A stretch of 64,000 bases of DNA from CAIKZJ01 sp964626015 (GCA_964626015.1 CAZVCC010000010.1:5372-69371), one strand, 5' to 3'; shown: positions 36,007 to 45,679, counted from the first letter of the stretch. Program-made: numbers and translations. Notes: a model not told the origin generated them from the sequence alone.

Positions 36007-36792
36007 ATGGAAAATAACAACGAAACAAACATTGAAGAACAGGAAGGATCGAATGAACAACTCTCTTCTACGGATGCTTTAATAGGTGTTCTCTCGAGCC
36101 CGGGAGAGACATTTGAAACAATAGCTGTAACGAAGAAGAAGAATTATTGGTTCTTATCGGTTCTCATTACAATTATTATTAGTTTAATTGTAACCTTTAT
36201 TTTTTTCAGAGATGAGCAGATAATGTCTGGAATGATGGATAAACAAAAAGCACAGCTTGAAAAGAGTATGGAGGAAAATGTAAAAAGCGGTAAAATGACA
36301 CAGGAGCAGTCTCAGCAGGCAATAGAGCAGGCAGAAAAATTTATGGATCCGAAAGGAGTATTTTTCCAGATAATCGGATACGGTGGTTCTATTTTAATGC
36401 CGTTTTTAATGCTTCTTGTATTATCGCTTGTTTATATGCTTGTTTTAAAGATATTCAAAACAAATGCAGATTTCGGAAGCTTACTGAATGTTGTAGGTTT
36501 GCCGTTGATTATTGGCGGTATAGGCTCGATTGTCGCTCTTGTACTGTCGGTTGTTACAGGAAAAATGTCGTCAGCAAGTCTTGCTCTTTTTCTGACTGAT
36601 GATATAGTCGGAGTGAAGTTGAACGAGCTGCTTTTTAAGATTGATTTATTTTCAATATGGTATTATGTTACAGTGGCAATAGGACTTTCGAAAATTACAA
36701 AGCTTCCAGCAGGTAAAGCATACATTACTGTTTTTGGGATTTGGGTCTTCTGGCTATTAATAACGACAGTATCAGGAATGATTTTTAGTTGA
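36007..36792 (+). CDS. Yip1-domain membrane protein
   Basis: A 261-residue inner-membrane protein. The N-terminal STDALIGVLSSPGETFETI is the typical lead into a Yip1 domain, followed by five hydrophobic segments at about 38-59, 120-148, 160-184, 213-230 and 238-260. Between the first two lies a Gln/Glu/Lys-rich, probably coiled periplasmic or cytoplasmic stretch. The role of bacterial Yip1 proteins is not established. It is the last gene of the run and is followed at once by a terminator. Confidence 0.8.
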   Translation: MENNNETNIEEQEGSNEQLSSTDALIGVLSSPGETFETIAVTKKKNYWFLSVLITIIISLIVTFIFFRDEQIMSGMMDKQKAQLEKSMEENVKSGKMTQEQSQQAIEQAEKFMDPKGVFFQIIGYGGSILMPFLMLLVLSLVYMLVLKIFKTNADFGSLLNVVGLPLIIGGIGSIVALVLSVVTGKMSSASLALFLTDDIVGVKLNELLFKIDLFSIWYYVTVAIGLSKITKLPAGKAYITVFGIWVFWLLITTVSGMIFS

Positions 36793-36794
36793 TA

Positions 36795-36821
36795 TAAAGG
36801 GGTGTCGAAAACACCCCTTTA
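36795..36821. terminator. Bidirectional rho-independent terminator
   Basis: TAAAGGGGTGT at 36795-36805 pairs with ACACCCCTTTA at 36811-36821 around CGAAA, 2 bp after the Yip1 stop. It also lies 20 bp after the end of the convergent dehydrogenase gene and can serve both. Confidence 0.85.
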
Positions 36822-36841
36822 ATAATTTATAAGTTCAATCT

Positions 36842-39298
36842 TTAATGGAATTTCGGATATGCTTCGGGTGATGATTCGTGCATGATTTCATAAACCGATT
36901 TAACGACATCTTCAACATTTGGTTTCGAGAAATAATCTCCATCAACTCCATAAGGCGGTCTATGGGCTTTAGCGCTTAAACATTGCGGTTTTGAGTCCAG
37001 ATATTTGTATCCACCCTGTTCGTCAACTATTTGCTGCATCATGAATGCTGTAGCACCCCCGGGAACATCTTCGTCCACAAACAACACCCTGTTTGTTTTT
37101 TCAATAGATTTAAGTATTACTCCGAACCTGTCAAACGGTAGTAGTGTTTGTACGTCAATGACTTCAATGCTGATGCCCATATCCCGAAGTTTTGCGGATG
37201 CTACTTTGACAATATCCACAGTTGCTCCGTATGTGACAACTGTTACATCGTCACCTTCTTCGAGCACTTCAGGCATTCCAAGCGGTACGCATATATCCGA
37301 AATGTTATCCGGTAACTTTTCTTTAAATCTATAAGCATTAAGCCTTTCAATTACCATTCCCGGATCATCTGATTTCATTAATGTATTGTAAAAACCAGCT
37401 GCCTGGGTCATATTTCTTGGAACGCAGATGTGAATACCTCTTAAGCAATTAATAATCGTTCCCATTGGAGAACCCGAATGAAATATACCAACAAGCCTAT
37501 GCCCCCTTGTTCTGATTATCAGAGGAGCTTTCTGTCCTCCGTGAGTTCTGTAATGCAGGTTAGCAAGGTCGTCTGTTAAAATCTGGATTGCATAAAAAAG
37601 ATAATCGAGATATTGTATTTCAACAATCGGTCTTAAGCCACGAAGAGCTGCCCCAATTCCCTGACCTACAATTGTCTGCTCTCTGATTCCTGTGTCGGTA
37701 ACACGTATATCTCCATATTTTGCCTGGAGTCCTGCCATACCCTGGTTCACGTCACCAAGTTGCCCGACATCCTCGCCTATAGCAAACACACGCGGATCAC
37801 GCTTGAAGAGATCGTCAAAGAATGCGAGTAGTACTTCTCTTCCTGCAACTTTGGGAGATTTTTCCGAATACACAGGTTTTACTTCTTTAACGAGCAACGG
37901 ACTTTCATCAGATTGGCTGAATAGAAAGGTGTTAAATCTATTCTCATTAGATTTTAAATATTCGTTATACCAATCATTTAATTTTTGTCTTTCTTTTGTT
38001 TTCTCCTCCTTAGTTACTATTAAAACATCGAATACCGCTTCTGCCGTAACTTTTCTTTCTAATCTGGCATCATGAGAGTTGAGAGAGTTATTAATCGACT
38101 CTATTTTTTTGCTGTTACCGCTTGTTTTCGAAACTTCAAGTATTATTCTGCTTACATCCGCTCTTTCGCTGAGTATCGGATCGCAGTATTCTTTCCATAC
38201 TTCCTGTTGTGTTTTCTTTACGTCTGCAATTATATCTTTTTCTATTTTATCGAGTTCTTCATTGGAAGAAATACCTTTTTCAATCATCCACCTCTTCATC
38301 TGTGCAATACAATCGTAATCTTTTTCCCACTGCAGCCTTTCCTTAGATTTATACCGCTCGTGTGAACCGCTTGTTGAATGTCCAAGAGGCTGCGTAACTT
38401 CATAAATATGAAAAATTGCAGGAATGTGTTTTTCTCTGGTTATTGATATTCCTTCTTTATATGTGTTTACAAGTTTTTCATAATCCCATCCCGGAATTCT
38501 GAAGATATTATAACCCTGTTCCTTCTTTTCATCGTAAGCAAAACCTCCAAGAATTTCGGAAATGTTTTCTTTCGTCATCTGATATATGTTCGGTACAGAT
38601 ATACCAAAACCATCATCCCAAATAGACATAGCCAGAGGTACCATAAGCACCCCCCCGGCATTGATTGCTTCATAGAAAACGCCCTCAGATGTACTGGCAT
38701 TTCCTATAGTACCAAATGCAACTTCGTTACCGTTTACTGAGAACTCTTTTAAATATGCAAGGTCTGGATTCAGTCTGTATAATTTTGAAGCGTAAGCGAG
38801 TCCGAGGAGTCTATGCATTTGTGCAGCCGTCGGTGCAATATCTGAAGTGGTATTCTTTGTCTTAATCTGGTTCTTCCATTTGCCGTTTTCATCAAGGAGT
38901 CTTGTTGCGAAATGATTATTCATCGACCTTCCGCCGCAGGCATGTTCCTTATTAACATCTGTTTCACCGTATAACTGATAGAAAAAATGTCTTTTGTCAG
39001 ACATTCCCGTGTAGAAAGCGAAGGTTTGGTCCCTATAATATCCTGAACGCCAGTCACCATTCTTAAAAGTTTTTGCAAGTGCAATCTGAGCAAGTTCTTT
39101 TCCGTCTCCGAATATACCAAACTGAGCACGCCCCATGAGTGTTTCTTTTCTTCCAAGTATGCTGCACTGTCTGCTTTCAAAAGCAATTTTGTAATCGGAA
39201 AGTACTTCCTTTTTATATTCGGCTGTGAGTTTTCCGTTTTTTGATACTGCAGTGTTTGTCTTTTCCATCTTTTTGTTTAAATTTTCTTCTCTGTACAT
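36842..39298 (-). CDS. Fused E1 alpha-beta 2-oxoacid dehydrogenase component
   Basis: An 818-residue thiamine diphosphate enzyme in which E1 alpha (residues 1-420) and E1 beta (about 475-818) are fused. The alpha half has the TPP segment GNASTSEGVFYEAINAGG with IWDDGFGIS and the phosphorylation-loop-like HSTSGSHERYKS. The beta half has VFAIGEDVGQLGDVNQGMAGL, DTGIREQTIVGQGIGAALRG and GHRLVGIFHSGSPMG. Such fusions are known in Bacteroidetes, probably acting on branched-chain 2-oxoacids or pyruvate with separate E2 and E3. The start at 39298 has a good GAAGGGAATAA leader. No E2 or E3 gene is near. Confidence 0.9.
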   Translation of the reverse strand: MYREENLNKKMEKTNTAVSKNGKLTAEYKKEVLSDYKIAFESRQCSILGRKETLMGRAQFGIFGDGKELAQIALAKTFKNGDWRSGYYRDQTFAFYTGMSDKRHFFYQLYGETDVNKEHACGGRSMNNHFATRLLDENGKWKNQIKTKNTTSDIAPTAAQMHRLLGLAYASKLYRLNPDLAYLKEFSVNGNEVAFGTIGNASTSEGVFYEAINAGGVLMVPLAMSIWDDGFGISVPNIYQMTKENISEILGGFAYDEKKEQGYNIFRIPGWDYEKLVNTYKEGISITREKHIPAIFHIYEVTQPLGHSTSGSHERYKSKERLQWEKDYDCIAQMKRWMIEKGISSNEELDKIEKDIIADVKKTQQEVWKEYCDPILSERADVSRIILEVSKTSGNSKKIESINNSLNSHDARLERKVTAEAVFDVLIVTKEEKTKERQKLNDWYNEYLKSNENRFNTFLFSQSDESPLLVKEVKPVYSEKSPKVAGREVLLAFFDDLFKRDPRVFAIGEDVGQLGDVNQGMAGLQAKYGDIRVTDTGIREQTIVGQGIGAALRGLRPIVEIQYLDYLFYAIQILTDDLANLHYRTHGGQKAPLIIRTRGHRLVGIFHSGSPMGTIINCLRGIHICVPRNMTQAAGFYNTLMKSDDPGMVIERLNAYRFKEKLPDNISDICVPLGMPEVLEEGDDVTVVTYGATVDIVKVASAKLRDMGISIEVIDVQTLLPFDRFGVILKSIEKTNRVLFVDEDVPGGATAFMMQQIVDEQGGYKYLDSKPQCLSAKAHRPPYGVDGDYFSKPNVEDVVKSVYEIMHESSPEAYPKFH

Positions 39299-39701
39299 TT
39301 ATTCCCTTCATAATAATGCTGGGTCTATGGGTAAAAATTTGAATTGAAAAAAGACCCAATAACTAAATAATAACATAATTTACTCTAAAAACAATCCCGT
39401 TTTAAGGCATAAATGTTGTAAATATAAATCTTTTCATTTCTTGAAATACGGTAAGATAAAACATTAAGTTTAGCTGAAAAAAACCGATTTATCAATAATT
39501 TCATTTTTTCACTTGAAAGTATGATTAATTTCTAATAGATTGATGCGAATCTGGGTTATGTCTAAATCACACTCCAGTATTGAAACTTCAAGAAATAAAT
39601 ATTAATATTTCAATTTAATTATCCAAACATTTATCGGTTTGATAGTTTTTTCAAATATAATTAATCCCTTTTACTAAAATTGAAAGAAAGGTTATGATCT
39701 A
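39299..39701. other. Divergent intergenic region before rho
   Basis: About 400 bp of AT-rich DNA between the dehydrogenase (minus) and rho (plus) genes. Promoters for both must lie here. I see no gene and no strong hairpin. GAAAGAAAGG about 10 nt before the rho ATG is a possible ribosome binding site. A long leader would fit with autoregulation of rho, but nothing specific is visible. Confidence 0.4.
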
Positions 39702-40982
39702 ATGGGGACGAATTCAAAAGATGATTTAATTGCTCAAAATTTTGAGAATTTAAAAACAAAGAAAGTAGCTGAGTTAGTTCAAATAGCTAAAGAGCTAAAA
39801 TTAACAGGATACAGTGATCTGAAAAAGCAGGAACTTATTTTTAAAATAATTGAGGCGCAGACCCAAAAAGACGGATTTGCGTTCTCATCTGGTGTTTTAG
39901 AGGTCTTACCCGACGGGTATGGTTTTTTAAGGTCGGTTGACTATAATTATCTTCCTTCGCCGGACGATATTTATGTTTCACCTTCACAGATTAAGAAATT
40001 TTCACTTAAAACCGGTGATACGGTAAAAGGACAGGTCAGACCGCCTAAAGAGGGTGAAAGATTTTTTGCTCTACTAAAAGTAGAAGAGGTAAACTTTAGT
40101 GATCCCGAAAAAATTAGAGACAGGATACTGTTTGATAATCTTACACCGACTTACCCGGTTAGAAAATTTAATATTGAAACAACTCCTGGTGAATATTCAA
40201 TGCGCGTTATGGATATGTTCATGCCGCTTGGATTTGGGCAGAGAGGATTGCTAGTCTCACCACCAAAAAGCGGTAAAACAATCTTACTTCAGACTATTGC
40301 AAACAGTCTCGCAAGAAATCACCCCGAAGTGACATTAATTGTTCTTCTAATTGATGAAAGACCTGAGGAAGTTACAGACATGCAGAGAAACGTCAAAGCC
40401 GAGGTTGTGAGTTCTACATTCGATGAACCACCTGAAAGGCACGTACAGGTCTCTGAAATAGTTATTCAGAAAGCAAGAAGACTCGTAGAAGCAGGCAAAG
40501 ATGTCGTTATACTACTTGACAGCATAACCCGTCTTGCAAGAGCGCACAACACAGTAATTCCTCACAGCGGCAAGATACTTTCGGGCGGCGTAGATGCTAA
40601 CGCATTGCATAAACCTAAAAGATTTTTTGGTGCTGCAAGAAACATCGATGAAGGCGGAAGTCTTACAATTATCGCGACAGCGCTTGTCGAAACCGGCAGC
40701 AGGATGGACGAGGTTATTTTCGAAGAGTTTAAGGGCACGGGTAATATGGAAGGTGTTCTTGACAGAAAACTATCAGACCGAAGAGTATTCCCTGCACTCG
40801 ATCTTAATCGCTCGGGTACAAGAAAAGAAGAGCTCTTATTATCACCAGATGTTCTTAACAGGGTATATCTCCTAAGGAAAATAACTTCTGACCTGAATCC
40901 GGTTGAAGCAATGGAGTTCATGCTTGATAAAATGAGAGGAACAAAATCAAATAAAGAGTTCCTGTCTTCTATGAATTCATAA
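39702..40982 (+). CDS. rho: Transcription termination factor Rho
   Basis: A 426-residue hexameric RNA helicase that ends transcription. Residues 1-50 form the helix-extended-loop-helix SAP-like domain, 60-130 the RNA-binding cold-shock domain (GVLEVLPDGYGFLRS), and the rest the RecA-like motor: Walker A SPPKSGKT (186-193), IDERPEEVTDM (217-227), Walker B VVILLDSITR (268-277), the R-loop KPKRFFGAARNIDEGGSLT and FEEFKGTGNMEGVLDRKLSDRR. Length and motifs are standard and there is no large insertion. The RNase G/E gene follows after 29 bp. Confidence 0.97.
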   Translation: MGTNSKDDLIAQNFENLKTKKVAELVQIAKELKLTGYSDLKKQELIFKIIEAQTQKDGFAFSSGVLEVLPDGYGFLRSVDYNYLPSPDDIYVSPSQIKKFSLKTGDTVKGQVRPPKEGERFFALLKVEEVNFSDPEKIRDRILFDNLTPTYPVRKFNIETTPGEYSMRVMDMFMPLGFGQRGLLVSPPKSGKTILLQTIANSLARNHPEVTLIVLLIDERPEEVTDMQRNVKAEVVSSTFDEPPERHVQVSEIVIQKARRLVEAGKDVVILLDSITRLARAHNTVIPHSGKILSGGVDANALHKPKRFFGAARNIDEGGSLTIIATALVETGSRMDEVIFEEFKGTGNMEGVLDRKLSDRRVFPALDLNRSGTRKEELLLSPDVLNRVYLLRKITSDLNPVEAMEFMLDKMRGTKSNKEFLSSMNS

Positions 40983-41011
40983 ATTGTTTTGAATGAATAT
41001 ATAAGTTCTTA

Positions 41012-42577
41012 ATGAAAAAAGAGATTTTAATTAATTCTACTTCATACGAAGTAAGAATTGCAATAATTGAAGAAGGAAAACTTGTAGAATTATTTTATGA
41101 AAGCCCGGATTTAACCAGAAATGTTGGTGACCTTTACTGGGGCAAGGTTGCGAAAGTTATGCCGGGAATAAGAGCTGCATTTATAAATCTCGGATTCCAA
41201 CAAGATGCTTTCCTTCATTTTTCCGATATTGATACATCAATTGATGATTATTCTTCAATACTCGGTGACGACAGTGACGTTGACGAGGACGATGAGGAGG
41301 AAGAAGTAACAACTGCTCCTGTTAAGACGGTATATAACAGGTCAAAAGCACCGGTCAACATAGAACGAGGTCAGGATATTATTGTCCAGATAATTAAAGA
41401 GCCCGTAGGCAATAAAGGTGTACGTGTAACCTCCAAGGTTTCACTTCCCGGCAGGTATCTTGTGCTGCTTCCTTTCAACAGAAGAATTGGTATTTCCAAG
41501 AAGATATATAATTACAAAGAAAGAAGACGTCTTAAACAGATAGTAAGACCTCTTCTTCCGGAAGGATTCGGTCTGATCATCAGGACTGTTGCAGCATCTC
41601 AGGACGAAAATCTTATAAAAGATGACCTGAAGAAGTTGGTTTCTACATGGAATGAAATGCAAGCCAAAGCAAAGACTTTAAAACCTCCCGCCATATTGTA
41701 TAAAGATGTTTCAACAACAAATTCAGTTGTTCGTGATCTTTTTAGGGATGACGTAACGAGGGTATTAATTGATTCGAAAAAATTATACAAGGAAATAAAA
41801 GGCAATCTTGATATTAACTCTCCCGAATTTTCAGAAAAAGTCGAGTTATACTCAAACTCAGCACCTTTGTTCGATGTCTACAATGTTGAAAAACAGATTG
41901 AAGAATCATTAAGTAAGAAAGTTTGGCTTAAGAATTCCGGTTATATTGTTATTGAAACCACAGAAGCAATGACCGTGGTGGATGTTAACAGCGGGAAGTA
42001 TGCCAAATCAAGAGACCAGGAACAGAATTCATTGAGGATGAATTTCGAGGCAGCAAAAGAGATCGCAAGACAGCTAAGGTTAAGAGATATTGGTGGAATA
42101 ATTGTTGTTGATTTTATTGACCTGTATGAAGATTCGAACAAAAGGAAACTGCACGAAGAGCTTAAAAGAGAGTTCAGAAAAGACCGCGCTAAAATCACAG
42201 TTCTTCAAATGACAGATTTTGGACTGGTTCAGATAACAAGGCAGAGAATCAGACAAAACATTCTGAACAGGATGTCAGACAGCTGCCCAATGTGTATTGG
42301 GACAGGCAGAGTACAGTCTAAGATGGCATTTGTTACCGAGATTGAAACTTGGCTGCAAAGATTCAGGGGCGGCGGCGGGGATATGTTTCTGAGAATGCGC
42401 GTAAATCCGTTAATAAAACATTATTTAACGAGTGGATTTATAAATAAGATTCTTCGGTTATGTATTAAATACAGAACGATAATTAAGCTTGAAGTAGATG
42501 AAAAACTTCCATTATCAGATTTTCGCTTTCTAACTGTAAAGAGTAAGACTGATATTACCGAGGAATACAGTGTATAG
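41012..42577 (+). CDS. rng: Ribonuclease G/E family endoribonuclease
   Basis: A 521-residue endoribonuclease for rRNA maturation and mRNA decay. It has the S1 RNA-binding domain (VGDLYWGKVAKVMPGIRAAFINLGF, about 37-120), split by a strongly acidic insert (DDSDVDEDDEEEEV, about 89-102). Next come the 5' sensor and DNase I-like catalytic part with the metal residues in MTVVDVNSG and GGIIVVDFIDL, then the zinc link SCPMCIGTGRV. It lacks the long C-terminal degradosome scaffold of E. coli RNase E, so RNase G-like is the better name. It lies between rho and nuoG in one operon. Confidence 0.94.
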   Translation: MKKEILINSTSYEVRIAIIEEGKLVELFYESPDLTRNVGDLYWGKVAKVMPGIRAAFINLGFQQDAFLHFSDIDTSIDDYSSILGDDSDVDEDDEEEEVTTAPVKTVYNRSKAPVNIERGQDIIVQIIKEPVGNKGVRVTSKVSLPGRYLVLLPFNRRIGISKKIYNYKERRRLKQIVRPLLPEGFGLIIRTVAASQDENLIKDDLKKLVSTWNEMQAKAKTLKPPAILYKDVSTTNSVVRDLFRDDVTRVLIDSKKLYKEIKGNLDINSPEFSEKVELYSNSAPLFDVYNVEKQIEESLSKKVWLKNSGYIVIETTEAMTVVDVNSGKYAKSRDQEQNSLRMNFEAAKEIARQLRLRDIGGIIVVDFIDLYEDSNKRKLHEELKREFRKDRAKITVLQMTDFGLVQITRQRIRQNILNRMSDSCPMCIGTGRVQSKMAFVTEIETWLQRFRGGGGDMFLRMRVNPLIKHYLTSGFINKILRLCIKYRTIIKLEVDEKLPLSDFRFLTVKSKTDITEEYSV

Positions 42578-42613
42578 TTTTTATTTTATTTATTAATATA
42601 AATATTTTAAGAT

Positions 42614-44278
42614 TTGCCGAAATTAATTATAGATAACAAAGAGGTTGAATACAATACCGGGCAGACTGTAATCGAAGCTGCAAAGGCTGCCGGGATTGAA
42701 ATACCGCATTTTTGCTGGCATCCGGGTTTATCTGTATCGGGTAACTGCAGAATTTGTCTTGTCGAAATAGAAAAGCTGCCGAAACTTGCCATTGCCTGCT
42801 CGACAGTAGCAACTGAAGGTATGATTGTTCATACTAAATCCCCGAAAGTAATAGAGGCACAAAATGCTGTTATGGAGTTCCTGCTCATTAATCATCCTCT
42901 GGATTGTCCTATTTGTGACGAAGCGGGCGAATGCAAACTTCAGGATTATTCTTTTAAGTACAGCAAAGGACTTTCACGTTTTGATGAAGAGAAGAATCAT
43001 AAAGATAAAAGAATATCACTCGGACCTAATGTAATGTTTGATCAGGAAAGATGTATAAGCTGTTCACGCTGCATAAGATTCTGCGATGAAATAGCAAAAG
43101 AACCTCAACTTACATTTATCCAGAGAGGCGAGAAAGTCACAATAAGAACTTTCCCCGGGAAAGAACTTGACAATCCTTACTCAATGAACGTTATTGAAAT
43201 TTGTCCAGTCGGTGCATTAACATCAAAGCATTTCAGATTCCGTTCCAGAGTGTGGGAGATGTCGTTTACTGATTCAATATGCCCTGGTTGTTCAAGGGGA
43301 TGCAATAGTATTATTGGAGTAAGACAAAATGAGATACTTCGTATTGAACCAAGGGAGAACCTTGAAGTCAATAACTGGTGGCTTTGCGACTGGGGCAGAC
43401 TGAATACTATAAAAGATTTAAGCAATATTGAGAAAAGATACAACCTGCCTATGATAAAACCTGAAGAGGAAGAATCAGAGGCTAATAAAATCATTGAAGT
43501 CTCATGGGAAGAAGCTGTCTCAAAAGCAGTATCTGTAATCAACGGGAAGAAGGGAGATTTTCTCTTTATCGCCTCTCCGTACTCAACGCTTGAAGATAAT
43601 TATGCACTGATGAAATTTGCAAAAGAAGTTTTTAACAGCCGCGATGTATTTTACATCCCTCAAATTGATGATTCATTTGGAGATGATATACTAAGAAAAT
43701 CAGATAAAACACCTAACTCAAACGGACTGGAAGCCCTCGGAATAAAGCAGTTGCAGGAAGAAACACTGAATGATATAAACTCAGGAAAATACATGGCATT
43801 ATACGTGATAAATGATGATATTAGCAGGGATTCCAAACTCACAAAATTAATCTCAAGATTTGAAGTTTCAGTATTCCATCTCAACATTAAAAACAAATTT
43901 TCGGAATCTATTGCGGATATAGTATTTTCCGAATCTTCTTATGCTGAAATCAACGGTACGTTCATGAATTTTCAGGGGCGAATTCAGAGATTAAGACCTG
44001 CTTTAGCAACACTTGAGCAGGAAAGACTTCTAGGAGAATATTCGCTATCGAGACTTGATAAATTCGGTGCTCCAAATGACAGATGGACAAAAGACAACAG
44101 GTTTAATGCTAGACCAACATGGAAAATACTTAAACAGATTGCTAAAGTATTCGGAGTTAATTTTAAATTTGAAAACTCTGAAGAGGTATTTACAGAACTT
44201 TGCAATGAAGTATTCGGAATCAAAGACATGGATTACGATAAAGTTGGTGACAAAGGCTACATATTACAAACAAAATAG
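42614..44278 (+). CDS. nuoG: NADH-quinone oxidoreductase subunit G
   Basis: A 554-residue iron-sulfur protein of respiratory complex I. It begins with a 2Fe-2S ferredoxin domain (HFCWHPGLSVSGNCRICLVE and IACS), a His-Cys3 cluster segment (LINHPLDCPICDEAGECKLQD), a 4Fe-4S cluster (CISCSRCIRFCDE) and the N-terminal part of a molybdopterin-type domain (CPGCSRGCNSIIG). The molybdopterin domain is shortened, as in other Bacteroidetes-type NuoG. The start is TTG at 42614 with no ATG near. It is 36 bp behind the RNase G gene and separated from all other nuo genes. It ends at a terminator. Confidence 0.9.
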   Translation: MPKLIIDNKEVEYNTGQTVIEAAKAAGIEIPHFCWHPGLSVSGNCRICLVEIEKLPKLAIACSTVATEGMIVHTKSPKVIEAQNAVMEFLLINHPLDCPICDEAGECKLQDYSFKYSKGLSRFDEEKNHKDKRISLGPNVMFDQERCISCSRCIRFCDEIAKEPQLTFIQRGEKVTIRTFPGKELDNPYSMNVIEICPVGALTSKHFRFRSRVWEMSFTDSICPGCSRGCNSIIGVRQNEILRIEPRENLEVNNWWLCDWGRLNTIKDLSNIEKRYNLPMIKPEEEESEANKIIEVSWEEAVSKAVSVINGKKGDFLFIASPYSTLEDNYALMKFAKEVFNSRDVFYIPQIDDSFGDDILRKSDKTPNSNGLEALGIKQLQEETLNDINSGKYMALYVINDDISRDSKLTKLISRFEVSVFHLNIKNKFSESIADIVFSESSYAEINGTFMNFQGRIQRLRPALATLEQERLLGEYSLSRLDKFGAPNDRWTKDNRFNARPTWKILKQIAKVFGVNFKFENSEEVFTELCNEVFGIKDMDYDKVGDKGYILQTK

Positions 44279-44292
44279 GTTTAAATTATAAC

Positions 44293-44317
44293 GGCGCACT
44301 TATTTAATAAGTGCGCC
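44293..44317. terminator. Intergenic hairpin terminator
   Basis: GGCGCACTTAT at 44293-44303 pairs with ATAAGTGCGCC at 44307-44317 around TTA, 14 bp after the nuoG stop and 6 bp before the end of the convergent small membrane gene. The T tract is short (TTAATATT). Confidence 0.8.
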
Positions 44318-44323
44318 TTAATA

Positions 44324-44659
44324 TTAAGTTTGCTCTGCTTCCCTTTCTTTCTTCCTTTTAATAAAATCATTGATGTAAAAAATAAGTGATATCAAGGATA
44401 CGGCTGCCATTATGATAATAATTGTGTTTCCTCTTATACCTCCAACAATGAAAAACATAATTGTAGTAAGACCTGTAAGCCCGACGCCGATATGTGCAGC
44501 AACCGAATTCTCTTTTTTAACCGGTATTACAAGTCCGAGAAGTATTACCCCGATTGCAGGAGCTATCAAAGCAGTTGGACTGCCAGAAGTTATGAAACCA
44601 AATATTCCAAGAGCTATTAACACAATAGAATGAAACGTCATTACTTGATAATTTTTCAT
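44324..44659 (-). CDS. Small four-helix membrane protein
   Basis: A 111-residue protein of unknown function with four hydrophobic segments at about 7-25, 31-46, 53-73 and 79-97. The loop VKKENSVAAHIGVGLTGL and the Gly-rich helices recall the compact TMEM14-like fold. The C-terminus is very basic and then acidic (FIKRKKEREAEQT), so it lies in the cytoplasm. It is monocistronic, divergent from the lipoprotein gene at 44771 and convergent with nuoG. No enzymatic residues can be pointed out. Confidence 0.75.
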   Translation of the reverse strand: MKNYQVMTFHSIVLIALGIFGFITSGSPTALIAPAIGVILLGLVIPVKKENSVAAHIGVGLTGLTTIMFFIVGGIRGNTIIIIMAAVSLISLIFYINDFIKRKKEREAEQT

Positions 44660-44770
44660 ATTATTTCGTTTAAAATTAGTTTATAATCATAAATTCAAAC
44701 ACATATTGTAAAGTTATCGTTCATTGGGAACATACTTTTTAAAACAATAGTATTAAACAAAAACAATCAT

Positions 44771-45676
44771 ATGAGAAAAATAAGTTTATATCTTGCGATA
44801 CCTGTCTTGTTCGTTTTTATACTGTTTGGGTGTGAAACCGAATCAGACAAATTGCCGGTCAATGTTGAGAAATCATCTGATTTATTGCAGGAATCAGGGA
44901 TTAGGAATAACGAATCCTCAACTAATAAATCGCGCAATATATCAGACAATAGAACTTCGACTGATGACAAACTTCCCGAGATAAAAGACCAGAGAATGAT
45001 AATTAAAACAGGTTCTTTGAGCCTGGATATTGAGAAGTATGATGATGCAGAAGTGAAAATACTGGAGATTGTTAAATCACAAGGTGGATTCGTGTCGAAA
45101 AGCAATAACACAGTGAATGCAAGCGGAAGCAAGTCCGGTACAATTACTGTAAAAGTGCCTGCGGATAAGTTTGATTTGCTCGTTTCTGAAATCAGCAAAA
45201 TCGGAAAAGTTGTAAACCAGAACATTCAGGCGAGTGATGTCACAGAAGAATATGTTGACCTTGAATCGCGTCTGAAAACACAGAAAGAACTTGAGCAAAG
45301 ACTAATAAAACTGCTCGATGAAAAAGCTGTTAAACTTTCAGATGTAATAGAAATAGAAGAAAAACTTGCTTCTGTCAGGCAAAAGATTGAAAGTATCGAA
45401 GGCAAGATGAAACTTCTCAAATCACAGTCAGATTTATCAACGCTTACAATAAACGTGTATGAGCCTTCTATGCTGAGCACTTCCTCCGGCGGCGGTTTCT
45501 TCTACGAACTTAAACAAGCAATAAAGAAGGGATTGTCAGGATTTACAAAAGTAATTGCTGTATTAATAGTTTTTATAATTTCCGTAATACCAGTACTTTT
45601 ATTGGCATACATCGTTTACCGCATTATTAAACTAATTCTAAAACGAAGAAAGCAGAATAAATCCGTAAAGCAATAA
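44771..45676 (+). CDS. DUF4349 lipoprotein
   Basis: A 301-residue lipoprotein: the signal ends in LFVFILFGC (Cys near residue 19). A Ser/Asn-rich linker is followed by the DUF4349 domain, QRMIIKTGSLSLDIEKYDDAEVKILEIVKSQGGFVSKSN, and GTITVKVPADKFDLLVSEISKIGKV. A coiled-coil (about 165-220) with LESRLKTQKELEQRLIKLL is followed by a single membrane helix (about 265-290) and a basic tail. DUF4349 proteins are found at the cell envelope of many bacteria; their role is not known. A strong hairpin follows the gene. Confidence 0.87.
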   Translation: MRKISLYLAIPVLFVFILFGCETESDKLPVNVEKSSDLLQESGIRNNESSTNKSRNISDNRTSTDDKLPEIKDQRMIIKTGSLSLDIEKYDDAEVKILEIVKSQGGFVSKSNNTVNASGSKSGTITVKVPADKFDLLVSEISKIGKVVNQNIQASDVTEEYVDLESRLKTQKELEQRLIKLLDEKAVKLSDVIEIEEKLASVRQKIESIEGKMKLLKSQSDLSTLTINVYEPSMLSTSSGGGFFYELKQAIKKGLSGFTKVIAVLIVFIISVIPVLLLAYIVYRIIKLILKRRKQNKSVKQ

Positions 45677-45679
45677 ACA

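Noticed and set aside
39693..39704. Two-codon upstream frame (ATG ATC TAA) overlapping the rho start
   Set aside because: The ribosome binding site is too close to this ATG and fits the rho ATG better; probably chance.
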